A stretch of DNA of 64,000 nucleotides from Deltaproteobacteria bacterium IMCC39146 (GCA_030005635.1 JARUHP010000010.1:59226-123225), one strand, 5' to 3'. Numbered from the stretch's first letter, positions 26,544 through 35,758 are shown. The notes: generated from the sequence alone by a model not told the origin. A program made the numbers and translations.

Positions 26544-27086
26544 CTACAGGATTGCTTTGTCTTCGATATGATGCACCGGAGGTGCTTCGATCCCTCGGAA
26601 AATATTGATGTTGTGAAGCACAAAACCTATAGCGGAGACGACCAGAAAGACGAAGGAGGCCGGTATCACCGACTTGATCAGCCACCGATAGCTCAAGCCG
26701 CCTGGGTCACCGCTGATCTCGCCGGAGGCAAACGCCTCATTCACGTACCAGAATGAGCCTTCGATAATCAGTAGGCTAAGGGGAATGAGAAACAACAGGG
26801 CCCCGCCGATGTTGACAATGGCTTTCCAGCGGGGCGAGAAACGATCGTAAAGGATATCGACCCGGACGTGCCCATCTTCCTTCAGCGTATAAGCCATGCC
26901 GAAAAGGAAGACCACGGAGAACAGGTGCCATTCCATTTCCTGCAGGGCAATTGAGCCGGAGTTGAAGAAATAACGCATGATTGAATCGTAGAAGACATTG
27001 ATCAGCATGACCAGGTTCAGGAACCCGGCGATCCAACCCATCAGGTTGGAAAAACGATCAAAGAAATTTTCCAGTTTCAGGAGCAT
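26544..27086 (-). CDS. dctQ: TRAP transporter small permease (DctQ)
   Basis: 180 residues with four membrane helices and the DctQ-type EMEWHLFSVVFLFGMAYTLKEDGHVRVDI segment split over helices 2 and 3. It lies between dctP and dctM; 96 bases separate its stop from the dctM start, without an obvious gene. It pairs with DctM to form the membrane part. Confidence 0.93.
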   Translation of the reverse strand: MLLKLENFFDRFSNLMGWIAGFLNLVMLINVFYDSIMRYFFNSGSIALQEMEWHLFSVVFLFGMAYTLKEDGHVRVDILYDRFSPRWKAIVNIGGALLFLIPLSLLIIEGSFWYVNEAFASGEISGDPGGLSYRWLIKSVIPASFVFLVVSAIGFVLHNINIFRGIEAPPVHHIEDKAIL

Positions 27087-27111
27087 AATGGTTCTTGCCT
27101 TTTTAAACGAA

Positions 27112-27133
27112 GCTCCCGGCCTAAGCCGGGAGC
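27112..27133 (-). terminator. Intercistronic hairpin between dctP and dctQ
   Basis: GCTCCCGGC pairs with GCCGGGAGC around CTAA, directly after the dctP stop, with a T-rich stretch further downstream on the minus strand. Probably a partial terminator or mRNA stabiliser that keeps binding protein levels above permease levels. Confidence 0.65.
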
Positions 27134-27143
27134 CTGATTCGGA

Positions 27144-28262
27144 CTATTCTAGGTTGTCTTTAAGATAGGCATAATCGGAAATTGCTGTCCACTTGCGAGC
27201 CATTTTCATGTAAGCCCGCTGCGCGTCGAGAATCTCTTTGAATTGGGGGTCACCCGCTGCACTTGCGTCCAGGAGCTCGTCGTTAGCCTTCTTCATGGCC
27301 GAGATGATCTCCGGGGAGAAAGTACGGATCTTCACCTCCGGATACTCCTTTTCGATCGATGCCCAGTTGACTGCGCTTTCATGATAGGAGCGAGCATACA
27401 TGTCGTAGGCCGCAAACTGCATGGCAATGGTCAGGATTTCCTGCAGATGTTTTGGTAGTGCATCAAACTTTTCCTGGTTGACCATGAACTGCAGTTCGGT
27501 TGCAGGCTCATGCCAACCTGTATAGTAGTAAGGGGCAATTTTCTGGAAGCCCATGTTGAGGTCAAGAGAAGGACCGACCCACTCGAGGGCATCGATCGTG
27601 CCACGATCGAGGGCTGTATAGAGCTCGCCCGGGGCAATATTGGTAACGACAACACCAAGCTTGGAGAGCACTTCACCGGCGAAGCCGGGGATACGCATCT
27701 TCAGGCCGTTAAAGTCGTCGAGGGTGTTGATCTCTTTGCGGAACCATCCACCCATCTGGTTGCCGGTGTTGCCACCGGGGAAGGCATAGACGCCATGCTT
27801 GTCGTAAACCTGCTTCATCAATTCCATGCCACCGCCGTAATAGAACCAGGCATACTGTTCGGGGGCGATCATGCCGAAAGGCATGGTGGTGAAGAACATG
27901 GTGTTGGGATCCTTGCCCTTCCAGTAGTAGGAGGCCGAATGGCCCATTTCGTACTGGCCGGCTTTGACCATATCGAGGATGCCAAAGGCTGCTTTGTGCT
28001 TGTTCGATGAGTCGATCCGGATTTCCAACTCACCATTTGACATGGTCTTGACCATGTCGGCCATCTTGATAACGGCATCACCGAAGATAGGGAAGCCGGT
28101 TCCCCATGTCTGGGCCAGCTTCCAGACAATGGCTTTCTTCTCAACTTTCGCAGCTTCTGCTTTGGGTGCCTGTTGTTGCTCACCGCAGGCCGTCAGCCCT
28201 AGAAATGCGAAGCAGACTAACAGGCCGGTAGACAACTTCAGAAAACGCTTCATCTGTTTCAT
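27144..28262 (-). CDS. dctP: TRAP transporter substrate-binding lipoprotein (DctP/TakP-like)
   Basis: 372 residues. Signal peptide with lipobox LTAC at about residue 26, followed by a DctP fold. GGNTGNQMGGWFRKEI, LKMRIPGFAGEVL (arginine for carboxylate binding) and DALEWVGPSLDLNMGF resemble TakP-type 2-oxoacid-binding proteins, so a carboxylate or 2-oxoacid ligand is likely. Ribosome site GAGGAG precedes ATG 28262. First gene of the TRAP operon, preceded by a good promoter. Confidence 0.93.
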   Translation of the reverse strand: MKQMKRFLKLSTGLLVCFAFLGLTACGEQQQAPKAEAAKVEKKAIVWKLAQTWGTGFPIFGDAVIKMADMVKTMSNGELEIRIDSSNKHKAAFGILDMVKAGQYEMGHSASYYWKGKDPNTMFFTTMPFGMIAPEQYAWFYYGGGMELMKQVYDKHGVYAFPGGNTGNQMGGWFRKEINTLDDFNGLKMRIPGFAGEVLSKLGVVVTNIAPGELYTALDRGTIDALEWVGPSLDLNMGFQKIAPYYYTGWHEPATELQFMVNQEKFDALPKHLQEILTIAMQFAAYDMYARSYHESAVNWASIEKEYPEVKIRTFSPEIISAMKKANDELLDASAAGDPQFKEILDAQRAYMKMARKWTAISDYAYLKDNLE

Positions 28263-28351
28263 CTTTTCTCCTCCTTCGAGTGTTTTACGACTTGATTTGT
28301 CCGTCTGAAAAATTCAGACTTCCCACGAGAAACCGTTAATGCACAGATTTA

Positions 28352-28380
28352 AACTATGCCCGAAACCAAGTCTTTGTCAA
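28352..28380 (-). promoter_or_regulatory. Sigma-70 promoter of the TRAP operon
   Basis: Minus strand TTGACA (28375-28380), 17 bases, ATAGTT (28352-28357). About 90 bases ahead of dctP. A small hairpin (GTCTGAA/TTCAGAC) lies in the leader near 28301-28320. Confidence 0.55.
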
Positions 28381-28519
28381 TGTTCTGGATGTAATGTTTT
28401 CAGGAGGTTGCCTGTTCTTCACAGCTTGACGATTAGTTTGCGGATGTTACCTTTAATGCTTAGCTATAGTGATAATTTTAAATCAGGTCAGTCAATAATC
28501 CATACTGGGAGATTTTTCG

Positions 28520-29497
28520 ATGAGTAAAGCGATTCGTATGCATGAAACGGGTGGCCCCGAGGTCTTGCGTTGGGAAGAAGTCACGGTTGGCGCTCCTGGG
28601 CCGGGTGAGGTTCATCTGCGCCAGAGTGCCGTGGGCTTGAATTTTATCGATGTTTACCACCGTAGCGGGTTTTACCCTTTGCCAGCGTTGCCGGCAACGC
28701 CGGGCATGGAAGGCGCGGGGACTGTTGTTGCCACGGGGGACGGTGTTGAAGGTTTTTCTCCTGGAGATCGTGTTGCCTATGCGGGCCTGCCGCCCGGGGC
28801 TTATGCGGAGGAACGCCTAATCCCGGCCCATCGTCTGGTGCTTCTGCCTGATGCCATCAGTGACCAGCAGGCGGCAGGCATGATGCTGCAGGGAATGACG
28901 GTGCAGTACCTGCTGCGCAGCACCTTTCATGTCAAACCGGGCGATACGATTCTGTTTCACGCCGCTGCCGGAGGCGTTGGCCTGATCGCCTGTCAGTGGG
29001 CCAAGGCTCTTGGCGCCACAGTCATTGGTACGGTAGGCAGCCCGGAAAAAGCAGAGCTTGCCAGAAAACACGGCTGTGATTTTCCGTTGCTTTACCAGGA
29101 AGAAGATTGGGTGAGCAAGGTTAAAGAGATCACCGATGGCGAGGGTGTTCCGGTTGTGTACGATTCTGTCGGCGGAGAGACTTTTCTAAAGTCTCTCGAC
29201 TGTCTGCGGCCTCTGGGGCTTCTGGCCAGTTTCGGTCAGGCTTCGGGTCCGGTGGCACCTTTTGATCCAGCGCTGCTGGCGGCAAAAGGTTCTCTGTTTT
29301 TGACTCGACCAACCTTGATGACTTACACCGCGGATCGTACTGACCTGTTGGCCAGTGCAACGGACCTGTTCGATGTCGTTCAATCCGGTGATGTAAGCAT
29401 AGAGGTCAATCAGACTTACCCGCTCAGCGAGGCGGGGCAGGCTCATCGTGATCTTGAGGCCAGGAGAACTACTGGTTCTACGGTGTTACTTGCATAG
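28520..29497 (+). CDS. qor: NADPH:quinone oxidoreductase (zinc-free MDR family)
   Basis: 325 residues with GGGAG upstream of ATG 28520. GroES-like N-terminal half and a Rossmann half with HAAAGGVGLIACQWAKALGA. The QOR-type text NFIDVYHRSG and GMTVQYLL is present, with no zinc-ligand cysteines. It reduces quinones or enals with NADPH. Stands alone, divergent from the TRAP operon. Confidence 0.93.
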   Translation: MSKAIRMHETGGPEVLRWEEVTVGAPGPGEVHLRQSAVGLNFIDVYHRSGFYPLPALPATPGMEGAGTVVATGDGVEGFSPGDRVAYAGLPPGAYAEERLIPAHRLVLLPDAISDQQAAGMMLQGMTVQYLLRSTFHVKPGDTILFHAAAGGVGLIACQWAKALGATVIGTVGSPEKAELARKHGCDFPLLYQEEDWVSKVKEITDGEGVPVVYDSVGGETFLKSLDCLRPLGLLASFGQASGPVAPFDPALLAAKGSLFLTRPTLMTYTADRTDLLASATDLFDVVQSGDVSIEVNQTYPLSEAGQAHRDLEARRTTGSTVLLA

Positions 29498-29557
29498 TTG
29501 TTGATGTGTGTCTGCTTGGCTGATTAAGTGTTTCAGGGTTTTTCGGTAGTCCTAGAG

Positions 29558-29578
29558 CAACAGATTAACGATCTGTTG
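29558..29578. terminator. Hairpin between convergent qor and DUF1847 genes
   Basis: CAACAGAT pairs with ATCTGTTG around TAACG. The T-tract is weak. Confidence 0.45.
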
Positions 29579-29610
29579 ATCTCTCTTCATTTCCGACCAT
29601 AGAAACCTTT

Positions 29611-30369
29611 TCAAGAGTCGTTCTGATGCTCAGCAATCTCTTCGTCACTTAAGACCGGCTGCTTCTGTAACCTCTTGTAATAAAAGTTCTGTCCATAGAG
29701 AACCGCTATCGGGTTGTGCCCGGTCACCCGGTCCTTGACTACCAGAGTGGTAACCGGTGCTTCTGAATACTTGTTGAAGAGCATATCGTGACCGACGCAC
29801 AGTCCCATGATGATGTTCATCTCCATCCCTTCAGCATTCAGAATGCGGGCCTGGGCGATCGGGTTGCAGGCCGGTTCAAAAGTTCCTGGCCTGACCTTGT
29901 CTTTTTCTTCGAGGTTAAGTTCAAGTTTGTCGATACTGCCGGCCTTGCAACAGGAAGAGTAAGGCTCAAGGTTCTGTGCTCTGAGGATCTCGCATAGGCG
30001 GTCACACTCATCCAGCAGGCCGATGCAGGTGGCAATGCCGATCTTTTTGTAGCCCATGAGCTTTGCCAGAGCGATAGTGTCTTCGATTCTTGTCCAACGA
30101 GCGTTAACTGCATCGGAGCCGGGTACGGGTTGATAGCAAAGACCTTCGACTTTAGCGGCGACCTGGGCCAGACGAGCGTCAGAATCATCGCCCTGGTATT
30201 TGAGGAAGGAATCGTAAATTATCTCTGCATGGGGCTCAGAAGGACAATAAGCCGGTTTGCTCGGTTTATTCTCCGGATCACTCCAGCAATTTGTGGTGCC
30301 TTGTTTCTTCCAGATTATGCTGCAGCTTGAGCAGGTGTGTTGAGGTTTCGGGGTTTTTTCTCGCGACAT
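29611..30369 (-). CDS. DUF1847 cysteine-rich protein
   Basis: 252 residues. An N-terminal cysteine cluster (CSSCSIIWKKQGTTNC) and further cysteines (CIGLLDECDRLCEIL, SSCCKAG, FEPACNP, GLCVGHDMLF) are characteristic of DUF1847, a family common in anaerobes and thought to bind metal. Function unknown; no operon partner. Confidence 0.85.
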   Translation of the reverse strand: MSREKTPKPQHTCSSCSIIWKKQGTTNCWSDPENKPSKPAYCPSEPHAEIIYDSFLKYQGDDSDARLAQVAAKVEGLCYQPVPGSDAVNARWTRIEDTIALAKLMGYKKIGIATCIGLLDECDRLCEILRAQNLEPYSSCCKAGSIDKLELNLEEKDKVRPGTFEPACNPIAQARILNAEGMEMNIIMGLCVGHDMLFNKYSEAPVTTLVVKDRVTGHNPIAVLYGQNFYYKRLQKQPVLSDEEIAEHQNDS

Positions 30370-30449
30370 AAGCTCCTCCCTTGCGACGTTAGTAGTTCTG
30401 GAGGATAACCCGCTGTCAGTGTGATGTCCAGATTCTGCTGTTCTTGTCT

Positions 30450-31448
30450 TTACTTGGGGGTGTTGCAGGTAAAGAAAACCGTGCCGCCAGCGCCCTCGAT
30501 CCCTTCCGCCCAGATTTGCCCATTGTGTCTGTTAATGATTCTTCTTGCGTTCGCGAGAGAGATGTTGTCCTTGGGTAGTTCTGCGTCGAGTGAGCTATCC
30601 TGAAATGCATCGAACAGGCGTTTGGCTTGAGCGTCACTGTAACCCGTGCCGTTGTCACGAACGAAAAAGACTTTCTGCTCATGGCGGTTGAACATCCCTA
30701 GCTCGATACGGCCCTTTCGTGATGCAGGAATAAACTCAATGGCGTTGCAGAAGAGGTTGTAGATGATGAGCCTCAGCATTTTCTGATCACACCAGTCGCT
30801 GAGCCAGGGTTGAATCTTGAATTCAAGTTCTCGATCCGGGCGCTTCTTTTGTAACTCCTCAACAACTTCATTGGCCAAAAAGTCCAGTCGGGTTTTTTCC
30901 CGGTGGGGCTCGCCAACGGCGAGTTCTGTGAGTGCCTGGTTGATGTCGAGTTGTTCCTTCAGCTTGGAGCTGCAGTTATAGATACTCTCCATAAAAAAAC
31001 GGTTTTTTTCGTCAAAGTCGCTACTGCATTGGGTTTTCAATAGCTCAACGGTGCTCGTTAGAGACGCTGAGGTTTGACGTAATTGCCGGGAGAGATTTTC
31101 ATGAAACTCTTCAAGATCCTGTCTGGCTAGAGACAGGTCTTGGCATTGGCCTAGCAGGACCGCTTCTTTTTGAGAGGCTTTCGCCAGATAATGCATGCCG
31201 AGATAAATGGCTGCCAGGATGAAAGTGCAGAAAAGAAAGCGAACCGCCACTTCGTGATAATCGGGGGAGAGGAGCTGCTCCTGTACGGTTTCGTTGCCAA
31301 AAATGACTGCGTCAAGAATGGCATCGGATACGATGGCAAAGGGTATCAGAACTATTCCCCAGAAGAATAGGCGAAAGGCAGATTTTTGGGAAAGCGTTTT
31401 TTGCAAAAGAGTTAAGCGCTCCTCGTTGAATTGCTTTATCTTAATCAC
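30450..31448 (-). CDS. Membrane-bound histidine-kinase-like ATPase
   Basis: 332 residues. Two membrane helices (about 27-47 and 70-90) with a short outside loop, then a coiled coil with a phytochrome-like HisKA region (EEFHENLSRQLRQT) in which the histidine position is uncertain, then HATPase_c: N-box NLFCNAIEF, G1-box VRDNGTGYSDAQ, G2-like ANARRIINRHNGQIW. No response regulator gene adjoins. It may be an orphan kinase or, given the poor H-box, an inactive one. Confidence 0.85.
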   Translation of the reverse strand: MIKIKQFNEERLTLLQKTLSQKSAFRLFFWGIVLIPFAIVSDAILDAVIFGNETVQEQLLSPDYHEVAVRFLFCTFILAAIYLGMHYLAKASQKEAVLLGQCQDLSLARQDLEEFHENLSRQLRQTSASLTSTVELLKTQCSSDFDEKNRFFMESIYNCSSKLKEQLDINQALTELAVGEPHREKTRLDFLANEVVEELQKKRPDRELEFKIQPWLSDWCDQKMLRLIIYNLFCNAIEFIPASRKGRIELGMFNRHEQKVFFVRDNGTGYSDAQAKRLFDAFQDSSLDAELPKDNISLANARRIINRHNGQIWAEGIEGAGGTVFFTCNTPK

Positions 31449-31518
31449 GATAAATTAATATAGCAAGAGGGAATCTGCTGGAGAGAATCCGCTGGAAGGG
31501 GTCTTAGGAGTGTAATAA

Positions 31519-31554
31519 AAAAGATACGGAGCGTCTAAAACCTCCGTATCTTTT
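31519..31554 (-). terminator. Strong rho-independent terminator
   Basis: AAAAGATACGGAG pairs with CTCCGTATCTTTT, followed on the minus strand by a run of T. Positioned 29 bases after the small GSU3473-like gene. Confidence 0.88.
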
Positions 31555-31582
31555 ATGAGCGTGACTATGAAGTGGTAAGCAA

Positions 31583-31777
31583 TCAGGCTGCTTTGCGACG
31601 CTCCATACCTGTATAACCGACGATGCGTCCAGTATACCGGATCGGGTCCTTGCCAACGACAGCCCAGCCGGAAGAACGCTTGAAGCGCTTCACCTGTTCG
31701 TGGTTCAAGAGCAGGTTTAATCCTTTCGGAACAACTCTGCAAAGGGTGCCGTCGATGAGTTCAACTTGAATGGTCAT
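31583..31777 (-). CDS. Small GSU3473-family protein
   Basis: 64 residues (MTIQVELIDGTLCRVVP opening, then GWAVVGKDPIRYTGR). It fits the small protein family annotated from Geobacter, which supports the taxonomic placement. A frame in another register over the same bases was rejected. Function unknown; monocistronic with its own terminator. Confidence 0.8.
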   Translation of the reverse strand: MTIQVELIDGTLCRVVPKGLNLLLNHEQVKRFKRSSGWAVVGKDPIRYTGRIVGYTGMERRKAA

Positions 31778-31900
31778 GGTTGCCGCTATATTTTTCCGAA
31801 GTTTTCAAGTGAGGTGATTCTCTTATAATCATGGAGTATACACGAGAGAACTCACAATCCACTCAAAACTGACGTGATAATGAACACCTTACAAAAAAGA

Positions 31901-32782
31901 TCAGATAATCTTATTGAGAGGATATTCAACGATCCCTTCGGCCCCTAATTCCATAAGCTCGGGGATGATCTTGCGCACTTCCGATTCTTGCATAATTGTT
32001 TCAATGGAAACCCAGTCAGACTGGTATAGATGAGCAATCGTTGGGCGATTCAGGCTGGGCAGAAGATTGACTATTGGTTCAATCTTATCGCCGGGAGCAT
32101 TCATTTTCAGCCCAACCATCCCTTCAGCACGGAGTGCAGATTTCAGCATGGTGTAAATGCGTTCAATCTTAGCTCTTTTCCATGGATCGGCCCAAGCGTC
32201 CTTGTTGGCAATCAGGACAGGTACGGATTCCATCAACTCACAGACAATGCGCAGATTGTTGGCCTTGATTGTTGAGCCGGTCTCCGTGACCTCAACAATC
32301 GCTTCGCACAAACCTTTGAGAATTTTGGCTTCTGTTGCTCCCCAAGAGAATTCGACGTCAACTGGGATGTTGCGTTCGGCAAAGTAACGTTTGGTGAAAC
32401 CGACCAGCTCGGTCGAGATGGTGGCACCTGCCAGGTCCTCCGGTTTCTCTACTTCGGAGTCTGGACCGACGACCAGTACCCAGCGGGCCGGCCGGCGTGA
32501 TACTTTGGAATACACCATCTCCCCGACCTCGACGACATCGGACTCGTTTTCGCGGACCCAGTCACGGCCGGCAATGCCGACATCGAGTTTGCCGCGTTCC
32601 AGGATCTTGGCCATCTCCTGGGGGCGGACCAGGCTGCATTTCAATTCATCATCATCGCTGGTGGGAAAGTAGCTGCGTGAAGAGGTCTTTATTTTCCACC
32701 CTGCCTTGGCAAGGAGTTCAACAGTCGCACTTTCCAGGCTTCCTTTCGGAAGGCCGAATCTGAGTTCGTTTGTCATTGTCAA
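31901..32782 (-). CDS. hisG: ATP phosphoribosyltransferase, long form (HisG)
   Basis: 293 residues: the long form with a C-terminal regulatory domain (about 220-290), which works without HisZ and is feedback-inhibited by histidine. Catalytic text [33 protein letters not shown] and the PRPP loop region [17 protein letters not shown]. First step of histidine synthesis. It follows hisI in the same direction; a palindromic element sits between them. Confidence 0.95.
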   Translation of the reverse strand: MTMTNELRFGLPKGSLESATVELLAKAGWKIKTSSRSYFPTSDDDELKCSLVRPQEMAKILERGKLDVGIAGRDWVRENESDVVEVGEMVYSKVSRRPARWVLVVGPDSEVEKPEDLAGATISTELVGFTKRYFAERNIPVDVEFSWGATEAKILKGLCEAIVEVTETGSTIKANNLRIVCELMESVPVLIANKDAWADPWKRAKIERIYTMLKSALRAEGMVGLKMNAPGDKIEPIVNLLPSLNRPTIAHLYQSDWVSIETIMQESEVRKIIPELMELGAEGIVEYPLNKII

Positions 32783-32796
32783 ACCTCAATAAAGGC

Positions 32797-32902
32797 TATG
32801 GCCACGGAGTCATAGAGCCACAGAGAAAAGACTTCAATCAGGGTCGTTTGAACTGTTAACCCAAAGCTTTGGTTTCTCTCCGTGCCTCTGTGCCTCTGTG
32901 GC
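32797..32902. repeat. MITE-like imperfect palindrome with CACAGAG arms
   Basis: About 28-base arms, GCCACGGAGTCATAGAGCC... on the left (from 32806) and CCGTGCCTCTGTGCCTCTG... on the right (to 32902), are inverted and match at about four bases in five. The core of about 50 bases is unrelated. The right arm ends 7 bases before the hisI stop codon. Similar CACAGAGGCACAGAGG elements are widespread in Desulfuromonadales genomes. Confidence 0.7.
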
Positions 32903-32908
32903 AAAAGA

Positions 32909-33289
32909 TTATTTTTTCTTGTAAACCTCGTCAGGATCGAAGAGCGGGTTAGAGTGTTCCACCCACTGGTCCTCTTCCCAACGGACATAGAAACAACTGC
33001 GATTGCCTGTATGACAGGCTGCCGGGCCGTTCTGCTTGACCTTGATGACCACGGTATCGGCATCACAATCCGTCAATATTTCGACGACATCTTGAGTGTT
33101 GCCGGACTCTTCACCTTTCATCCAGTACTTTTGGCGGGTGCGGCTGTAGAACCAGGTCTTGCCATCGCGCAACGTGTTGTTGAGAGTCTTTTCATCCATG
33201 AAGGCGACCATGAGAACTTCACCATTTTCATGGTCCTGGATAATAGCGGGAATCAGGCCCCCCATCTTTTCAAAATCAATCTTAATCAC
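32909..33289 (-). CDS. hisI: Phosphoribosyl-AMP cyclohydrolase (HisI)
   Basis: 126 residues, the stand-alone HisI without HisE. Zinc/active-site text [20 protein letters not shown], then [10 protein letters not shown] and [14 protein letters not shown], all family hallmarks. It opens the PRAMP ring in the third histidine step. Its stop codon borders the palindromic element. Confidence 0.95.
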   Translation of the reverse strand: MIKIDFEKMGGLIPAIIQDHENGEVLMVAFMDEKTLNNTLRDGKTWFYSRTRQKYWMKGEESGNTQDVVEILTDCDADTVVIKVKQNGPAACHTGNRSCFYVRWEEDQWVEHSNPLFDPDEVYKKK

Positions 33290-33486
33290 AATCGTGTACC
33301 TCCCGGGTAAATTAGTGGAAGCTTTTTATTACCTGCTCATCGTGGCGGTGTCAACTTTTAGGGGCGTGTTCTTTTGCAGCAGAGAACTTGTGGTGGGTAT
33401 AAATTTGTTTATTACTGGATGATATATTGCCGAACCGGGCATGCAGACCCAAAGCTCTGTGGCCTTTAAACATGTTCCCCCGAATT

Positions 33487-33519
33487 CAGAGCTGTACCCT
33501 CTAAAGGAGTACAGCTCTG
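33487..33519 (-). terminator. Hairpin downstream of the selenoprotein gene
   Basis: CAGAGCTGTAC pairs perfectly with GTACAGCTCTG. It lies about 80 bases after the selenoprotein stop. The rest of the 33290-33598 gap holds no gene; a half copy of the dispersed palindrome (GACAGGCTGCTAGCAG) occurs near 33530-33545. Confidence 0.6.
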
Positions 33520-33598
33520 TAATAAGTGCGACAGGCTGCTAGCAGATGTGTCTAAAAAAATTGTCACAGGTTATTGTGAACAAATTCAACGGCCATAT

Positions 33599-34249
33599 CT
33601 ATGGAGTTATGTCCTCCAGTTTTTTCAAAAGGGCCCCGGGTTCAGACCGGGTTGTATGATCGACACTGATATCGGCATCAATGATCACACCGTCTTTACC
33701 GATGAGGTAACGGGCAGGCATCGGCAATGTCCAACTTGGATCCGCGTTATGACGTTCGAGATCGATTCCGAAAGAGAGATAAATTTCTCGCAAATCGTCC
33801 GGAACGGTGAAGACCAATCGAAACTTGTCGGCAATGGCGTTGTTCTGATCGCAGAGAACCGGGATGGAAAGATTGTTCTTTTTGACGATCTGGCGAGCAA
33901 ACTCCGGCCGCGATGGAGAGATTGCCAACAGGGTGGCACCAAGTTTAACAACGGCATCGTAGATCGTTTGCAGAGCTTCCAGCTCCGCATTGCAATAAGG
34001 TCACCAGGAGCCTCTGTAAAAGTGGAGTATTAAAGGCCCCTGGGCCAGTAGACGAGATGATTTGTGGCTGTTGCCCTGCCAGTCCTGTAGCTCGAAAGAT
34101 GGCGCTTTGTCGCCTTTGGCGAGGGCTTTGTCGGCAATTCCTGAGAGTTCGAGCTGCTTTGTCGTGTGCGCCATGATCGCCGCCGCTTCCGGGGGAATGC
34201 GTGACAGGGATTTACGTTTCATTTCCAGCAGGGTGTTGTTCAAAGTCAT
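33599..34249 (-). CDS. Selenocysteine-containing AhpC/TSA peroxiredoxin-like protein
   Basis: About 216 residues read through an in-frame TGA at 34001-34003. Upstream of it: a helical N-terminus, then DKAPSFELQDWQG and PLILHFYRGSW. Downstream in the same frame: PYCNAELEALQ, GATLLAISPS and the rest of a thioredoxin-fold peroxiredoxin to the stop at 33599. The TGA replaces exactly the peroxidatic cysteine in the FYRGSW-C-PYC motif, giving U-x-x-C. Read as two genes, both halves would be broken. The start ATG 34249 has AAAGGA at good spacing. A hairpin fits a bacterial SECIS just after the TGA. Likely a thiol peroxidase in the cytoplasm. A nonsense mutation is the alternative, but position and hairpin favour selenocysteine. 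Confidence 0.85.
33968..33995 (-). promoter_or_regulatory. Putative bacterial SECIS element
   Basis: Five bases after the UGA, TTGCA pairs with TGCAA and, inside a 5-base bulge, GAGCT pairs with AGCTC around a GGA loop. Distance and size fit SelB-binding hairpins of bacterial selenoprotein mRNAs. Confidence 0.65.
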
Positions 34250-34354
34250 GAGAGATCCTTTCACTCGTATTATCTCGAGCATATCATGACGTCGCTGGAT
34301 TGCTACTTGTGGAGAGGATTTTATGGAGAGGTGGAAAGAGTGGTTTGTTGCCAG

Positions 34355-35464
34355 TTAATCTTCTTTTATAAACTGGCCATTTACGATTTTGGCGAGATGA
34401 AGGCGGGGTTTCTTGAGGTCACCGAAACGATCGAAAGAGATATCGGACTGCAATCCGACAAAACTTTCGAAACTTAACAATTCTTCACGGATCTCTTCGG
34501 GGTCTGTAGTCCTTTCAAGAGCCTTTAGAACCATTCTGGTTGCATCGTAAGCATGGAAGGCCGGGAAGTTCGGGGCAATACGAAATCTTTGCCGGTAAGC
34601 CTCGACAAAGCTCTGCACCGCCGGCGCTGGATCTGTGACGTTGGCACTTTGTATAATGGACAGTCCTTCAACGCTTTTACCGCCGAATTGAATCAGGTCG
34701 TCAGAATAGGACCACCCTGTAGCGTAACGAGGTAGCTCGATAGATAACTTTGCCAGTTGCTGGCATATAATGGCCGTGTCAACCGCGTTGGCGAGAATCA
34801 ATATCCCTTGCGGGTTGGCTTCTGCTGCTCGTGCCGCCAGTTCAATAAAGAGCGTTTCGGAACGCAGGTCGAAAGGAATTCTGACGACCTCTGAGCCGTT
34901 GTCCTGCTCAACAACTCCCTGAAAATGGTTGACCCAGTCTTCCGTATAGGCCTTGTTGCCGAGATCGTAGATTGCTGCGATCCGTTGATTTCCCTGAATT
35001 GACAGCCGTTCGGCCAACAGTGTCGCAGCCTGGGCGTTGGTGTAATAAACCCTGAAGAAGTAATCGTCGAGACCGTTCAGCTGATTGGTGCTGACCGTGG
35101 GGCTGATCATGGGGATTTTAGCCAGGTTGGTTTCCGGAACGACAGCAACAGCCGTCTGGCTGGTCATTGGGCCTATGATTGCGGCAACCTTGCGCTCCAC
35201 CAGAGAATGGACCGCCTGAAGAGCTGTCGCCTTGTGTCCGCGAGTGTCTTGAATGATTCCTTCAACTTGACGGTTATTGATGCCCCCGCTGGCATTGATC
35301 TCCTCTATGGCCAACTGAAAGCCGTCACGCCCGCTGGTGCTCAACCCTGCGGCACGTGTCGTCAGGCCACCGAGAAAGCCAATCCGTATGGGTTCGGAAT
35401 CTTGACAGCCTGCTTGCAGTAACAGACAGGTTGTCAGAAGTATGGCAAGGGGGAAAGTACGCAT
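34355..35464 (-). CDS. ABC-type branched-chain amino-acid-like substrate-binding lipoprotein
   Basis: 369 residues. Signal peptide with lipobox LQAGC (near 15-19), then a type I periplasmic binding fold of the LivK/Peripla_BP_6 family: PIRIGFLGGLTTRAAGLSTSG, GFQLAIEEINASGGINNR, VAAIIGPMTSQ and IPMISPTVST. No ABC permease or ATPase gene is near, so it may act as a sensor partner or serve a distant transporter. The upstream region holds repeats. Confidence 0.88.
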   Translation of the reverse strand: MRTFPLAILLTTCLLLQAGCQDSEPIRIGFLGGLTTRAAGLSTSGRDGFQLAIEEINASGGINNRQVEGIIQDTRGHKATALQAVHSLVERKVAAIIGPMTSQTAVAVVPETNLAKIPMISPTVSTNQLNGLDDYFFRVYYTNAQAATLLAERLSIQGNQRIAAIYDLGNKAYTEDWVNHFQGVVEQDNGSEVVRIPFDLRSETLFIELAARAAEANPQGILILANAVDTAIICQQLAKLSIELPRYATGWSYSDDLIQFGGKSVEGLSIIQSANVTDPAPAVQSFVEAYRQRFRIAPNFPAFHAYDATRMVLKALERTTDPEEIREELLSFESFVGLQSDISFDRFGDLKKPRLHLAKIVNGQFIKED

Positions 35465-35522
35465 TCAGACCTCAAGGGTTGATGATATTGGAAGATTATC
35501 AGTTTCTCACGGCCTTTGCAAT

Positions 35523-35550
35523 AATGCGCCCTAACTAATGCGCCCTAACT
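35523..35550. repeat. Two tandem copies of a 14-base unit
   Basis: AATGCGCCCTAACT occurs twice in direct succession (35523-35536, 35537-35550), abutting the dispersed palindrome. Confidence 0.8.
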
Positions 35551-35587
35551 AGCCGCCAGTTCATTGTAAGTCCAACAGGCTGCTAGC
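35549..35587. repeat. Dispersed palindromic repeat, copy 1
   Basis: A 38-base element bounded by CTAGC and GCTAG. The core includes GCCAGTTCATTGTAAGTCC followed by AACAGGCTG. Copies recur at 35756-35794, 37568-37605 and 51430-51467, with a half copy near 33530. REP-like; no function known. Confidence 0.75.
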
Positions 35588-35650
35588 TGTTGTTTAAATA
35601 CCGAGATGATTTTTTCTCGTCAAAGAAATCGTAAAATGCGGAGATTGATC

Positions 35651-35758
35651 TGCTCCCTGCTCCCTGCTCCCTGCTCCCTGCTCCCTGCTCCCTGCTCCCT
35701 GCTCCCTGCTCCCTGCTCCCTGCTCCCTGCTCCCTGCTCCCTGCTCCCTGCTCCCTGC
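35651..35758. repeat. 7-bp tandem repeat (TGCTCCC)n, about 15 copies
   Basis: Fifteen near-perfect copies of TGCTCCC fill 35651-35758. The array is noncoding: it lies between the stop of the gene at 35788 and the start of the binding-protein gene at 35464, with dispersed palindromes on both sides. Copy number is probably variable. Frames reading through it are artefacts. Confidence 0.95.

Noticed and set aside
31455..31742. Minus-strand frame of 95 codons overlapping the small GSU3473-type gene
   Set aside because: The other register matches a known small family and has a fitting terminator.
33548..34033. Plus-strand frame of 161 codons
   Set aside because: Antisense shadow of the selenoprotein gene, whose own frame is broken by the UGA.
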